DNA from: Candidatus Altimarinota bacterium
GTDB taxonomy: Bacteria; Patescibacteriota; Gracilibacteria; UBA4473
Assembly: GCA_027028725.1 (NCBI GenBank)
Contig: JALVIB010000024.1
Span: forward strand, 1-14,119
Length of the DNA: 14,119 nucleotides
Reading direction: 5' to 3'
In this document: one piece after another, positions 12,834 through 14,119 of the stretch
Position numbering within the stretch: position 1 is the stretch's first letter
Layout: the number at the start of each line of letters is the position of its first letter
Made by a program: the position numbers and the translations under genes
The notes under the pieces: generated by a model
What the model saw: the letters and a program-made list of their open reading frames with translations, nothing else
Database searches by the model: none
Told to the model about the DNA's origin: nothing

Positions 12834-13754
12834 ATGTTTATCGAAACTGCTTATGCTATCACCGCCCGCGGAAGTGCCGCAACTGCCCAAGAACAAACTA
12901 GTTCGGGAATTGGACAATTTTTCAATGATTTTTTTCATATGCTTCCATTGCTATTCGCAGCAATAGTTGTCGTCGTTTTATCATTTATTTTCGCGGGATT
13001 TATCAAAAGGATTGTCTTATTTCGTCTGCGAAATCGTGATTTTGGACAAGAAGTAATGATTTTGATTGGGCGTACAACTCACGCCACAATTATTACTTTG
13101 GGAATAATTATTGCCTTTAACATTATGGGGCTGGATTTGTCCTCGCTAATTGCTTTTTTGGGAGTTGGTATTGGATTTGCTTTGAAGGATTTACTTTCCA
13201 ACTTTATCGCAGGAGTGATGATTTTGACTCAGAAAAAATTCCAAATTAATGATATTGTAAAAATTGATGATAATTTGGGAAAAATTGTCGAAATTGACGC
13301 GCGAACCACTCAAATTCAGGCTTTTGATGGAACTAATTTAATTATTCCAAATGCTAAAATGATTACCGCGGTAGTGCAAAATTTTACCGCGAATTCTTTC
13401 CGCCGAATTTCTTTTGATGTTGGAGTTCATTATGACACTCCCCTAGCGATGTCGATTAAAACGGCTATGGAATCGGTTAAAAAGAATCAATTAGTTGTCC
13501 CGGAACCAGCTGTGCAAGTTTTGGCAACCGAGTTCGGAGATTCCGCGATAAATTTGCAAGTCCGCTTCTGGATTGAATCAACAACAAATTGGTATTTGGT
13601 TCGTTCGCAGATTATTCAGCAGTTAAAAATTGATTTTGACGCGAAAGGAATTCAAATTCCGTTCCCAATCCGCACTATTACACTTGATGATAATGATAAA
13701 AATTTGATGAAGGCGCTACATTTACCGGAAAAGAAACCCTTGTCAGCGGAATAA
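12834..13754 (+). CDS. mscS: MscS-family mechanosensitive channel
   Basis: 306 residues, small-MscS size. After a short N-terminal stretch the hydrophobic segments are about 36-62, 74-97 and 100-132. The third contains the pore-helix pattern GVGIGFALKDLLSNFIAGVMI. The beta domain follows (FQINDIVKIDDNLGKIVEI at 136-154, then GTNLIIPNAKM at 166-176), and the C-terminal alpha-beta region runs to about 295. Such channels open under membrane tension and release solutes during osmotic downshock. It is a single-gene transcript: own consensus-like promoter, and a strong terminator 26 bases after the stop. TTTCGCGGGA in the first membrane helix encodes F53-A54-G55. Frame and length look intact. Confidence 0.92.
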   Translation: MFIETAYAITARGSAATAQEQTSSGIGQFFNDFFHMLPLLFAAIVVVVLSFIFAGFIKRIVLFRLRNRDFGQEVMILIGRTTHATIITLGIIIAFNIMGLDLSSLIAFLGVGIGFALKDLLSNFIAGVMILTQKKFQINDIVKIDDNLGKIVEIDARTTQIQAFDGTNLIIPNAKMITAVVQNFTANSFRRISFDVGVHYDTPLAMSIKTAMESVKKNQLVVPEPAVQVLATEFGDSAINLQVRFWIESTTNWYLVRSQIIQQLKIDFDAKGIQIPFPIRTITLDDNDKNLMKALHLPEKKPLSAE

Positions 13755-13780
13755 TTAAAGATAACTAGCGATAAAAATAT

Positions 13781-13808
13781 AAGGAGCGAAAATATTCGCT
13801 CCTTTTTT
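13781..13808 (+). terminator. Rho-independent terminator after mscS
   Basis: AAGGAGCGAA (13781-13790), loop AATA, TTCGCTCCTT (13795-13804), six T (13803-13808). Perfect 10-bp stem. Confidence 0.92.
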
Positions 13809-13830
13809 AAAAAATCCCGCGAAATTTTGG

Positions 13831-13858
13831 TTGCTTTTTACAAAAAAGTTTCTAAAAT
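13831..13858 (+). promoter_or_regulatory. Promoter of tRNA-Leu
   Basis: TTGCTT (13831-13836), 16 bases, TAAAAT (13853-13858), 14 bases before the tRNA 5' end. The position fits transcription starting a few bases before the tRNA. Boxes are moderate. Confidence 0.5.
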
Positions 13859-13872
13859 CCGTTCGCGTTCAT

Positions 13873-13957
13873 GCCGGGGTGGCGGAATTGGTAGACGCGC
13901 ACGACTCAAAATCGTGTTCCGCAAGGAGTGAGGGTTCGATTCCCTCCTTCGGCACCA
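13873..13957 (+). tRNA. tRNA-Leu (anticodon CAA)
   Basis: 85 bases with 3' CCA encoded. Acceptor arms GCCGGGG and CTTCGGC pair with two G-T pairs. D loop TTGGTAGACGC. Anticodon stem CACGA/TCGTG around loop CTCAAAA gives anticodon CAA, reading UUG. A long variable arm (TTCCGCAAGGAG) is class II as expected for Leu. The T arm has GGTTCGATTCC. Its own promoter and terminator make it a single-gene unit. Confidence 0.97.
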
Positions 13958-13965
13958 CATCCTCA

Positions 13966-13994
13966 AGATAAACTCCGTTTATCTCGTTTTTTTT
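13966..13994 (+). terminator. Terminator after tRNA-Leu
   Basis: AGATAAAC (13966-13973), loop TCC, GTTTATCT (13977-13984), then CG and eight T. Perfect 8-bp but A/T-rich stem, nine bases after the CCA end. Confidence 0.7.
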
Positions 13995-14031
13995 ACAAAA
14001 AAACTCAATTTACTTCGTTATCTTTCGTCTT

Positions 14032-14068
14032 CCCCAAGAAATCTACGTTTCACTTCGATTTTTCGGGG
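14032..14068. repeat. 12-bp imperfect inverted repeat near the window end
   Basis: CCCCAAGAAATC (14032-14043) and GATTTTTCGGGG (14057-14068) pair at 10 of 12 positions around a 13-base loop. No T-run follows on either strand in the window. The rest of 13995-14119 holds no credible ORF or other signal. Confidence 0.45.
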
Positions 14069-14119
14069 GCCCCATTTAAAATACAATCAAAAGGTTTTTT
14101 TAGTTTCACGAATGTGGAA

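Larger units (their letters stand above)
1157..13824. repeat. Dispersed 10-mer TTTCGCGGGA, 20 exact copies
   Basis: Read directly from the sequence. Forward copies start at 1157, 3403, 5986, 6946, 8015, 8498, 9791, 11755 and 12989. Complement copies (TCCCGCGAAA) start at 1726, 2421, 4368, 4776, 5327, 6153, 7935, 10347, 11846, 12728 and 13815. The 8-mer core TCGCGGGA or its complement occurs at six more places, near 4880, 5194, 6421, 6688, 11462 and 12261. Copies between genes tend to extend to AAAATCCCGCGAAATTT. With about 37% GC, roughly 0.01 exact copies are expected by chance. Function unknown; a DNA uptake sequence or a HIP1-like repeat is the leading guess. Confidence 0.9.

Noticed and set aside
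1..14119. CRISPR array or regularly spaced repeats
   Set aside because: The iterated 10-mer is irregularly spaced and in both orientations; no evenly spaced direct repeat of 24-37 bp was seen.
1..14119. Recoded TGA (genetic code 25, known in some candidate phyla)
   Set aside because: Recognised genes contain no internal TGA and the transposase ends in TGA.

Overview
The window looks like chromosomal DNA from a candidate-phyla-radiation bacterium (Patescibacteria), inferred from content rather than any marker gene. It is AT-rich (about 37% GC by eye). Most starts lack a Shine-Dalgarno sequence and follow A-rich leaders. Several families are ones I associate with that group: a VirB4-like ATPase with a long charged N-terminus, a winged-helix/nucleotidyltransferase protein, DUF3892, and a lone type ISP restriction-methylase. 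TGA is used as a stop (the REP transposase ends in TGA), so the code is standard.

Left part (1-4355): a shikimate kinase domain fused to a formyltransferase-like domain; a candidate structured RNA with its own promoter and T-run; then a leftward block made of a Panacea-domain antitoxin, a RelE-like toxin, a REP-associated (RAYT) transposase carrying REP palindromes inside its own reading frame, and an overlapping small ORF of unknown function. A short orphan ORF and a DUF3892 gene run rightward and end at a strong terminator.

Middle (4360-8050): a 284-bp element with perfect 19-bp terminal inverted repeats, a long hairpin and a tiny basic Cys-containing ORF, then a 1047-residue single-chain restriction-methylase. 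The restriction gene is bracketed by perfect 28-bp direct repeats, one touching its stop codon and the other covering its annotated start, so it looks like an exchangeable cassette.

Right part (8050-14119) is more housekeeping: VirB4-like ATPase, HTH-nucleotidyltransferase, a leftward pair (TIM-barrel protein and TsaB-like protein), an MscS-type channel, and tRNA-Leu(CAA) with its own promoter and terminator. Several promoters are close to the sigma-70 consensus with 17-bp spacers.

The most striking signal is not a gene. The 10-mer TTTCGCGGGA (or its complement) occurs 20 times in 14.1 kb, in both orientations, in genes and between them, where about 0.01 copies would be expected by base composition. 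In genes it is read in several different frames, so the constraint appears to act on DNA. The density (about 1.4 per kb) resembles DNA uptake sequences or the cyanobacterial HIP1 repeat. A second dispersed family, GTAG-led REP palindromes, goes with the RAYT transposase.
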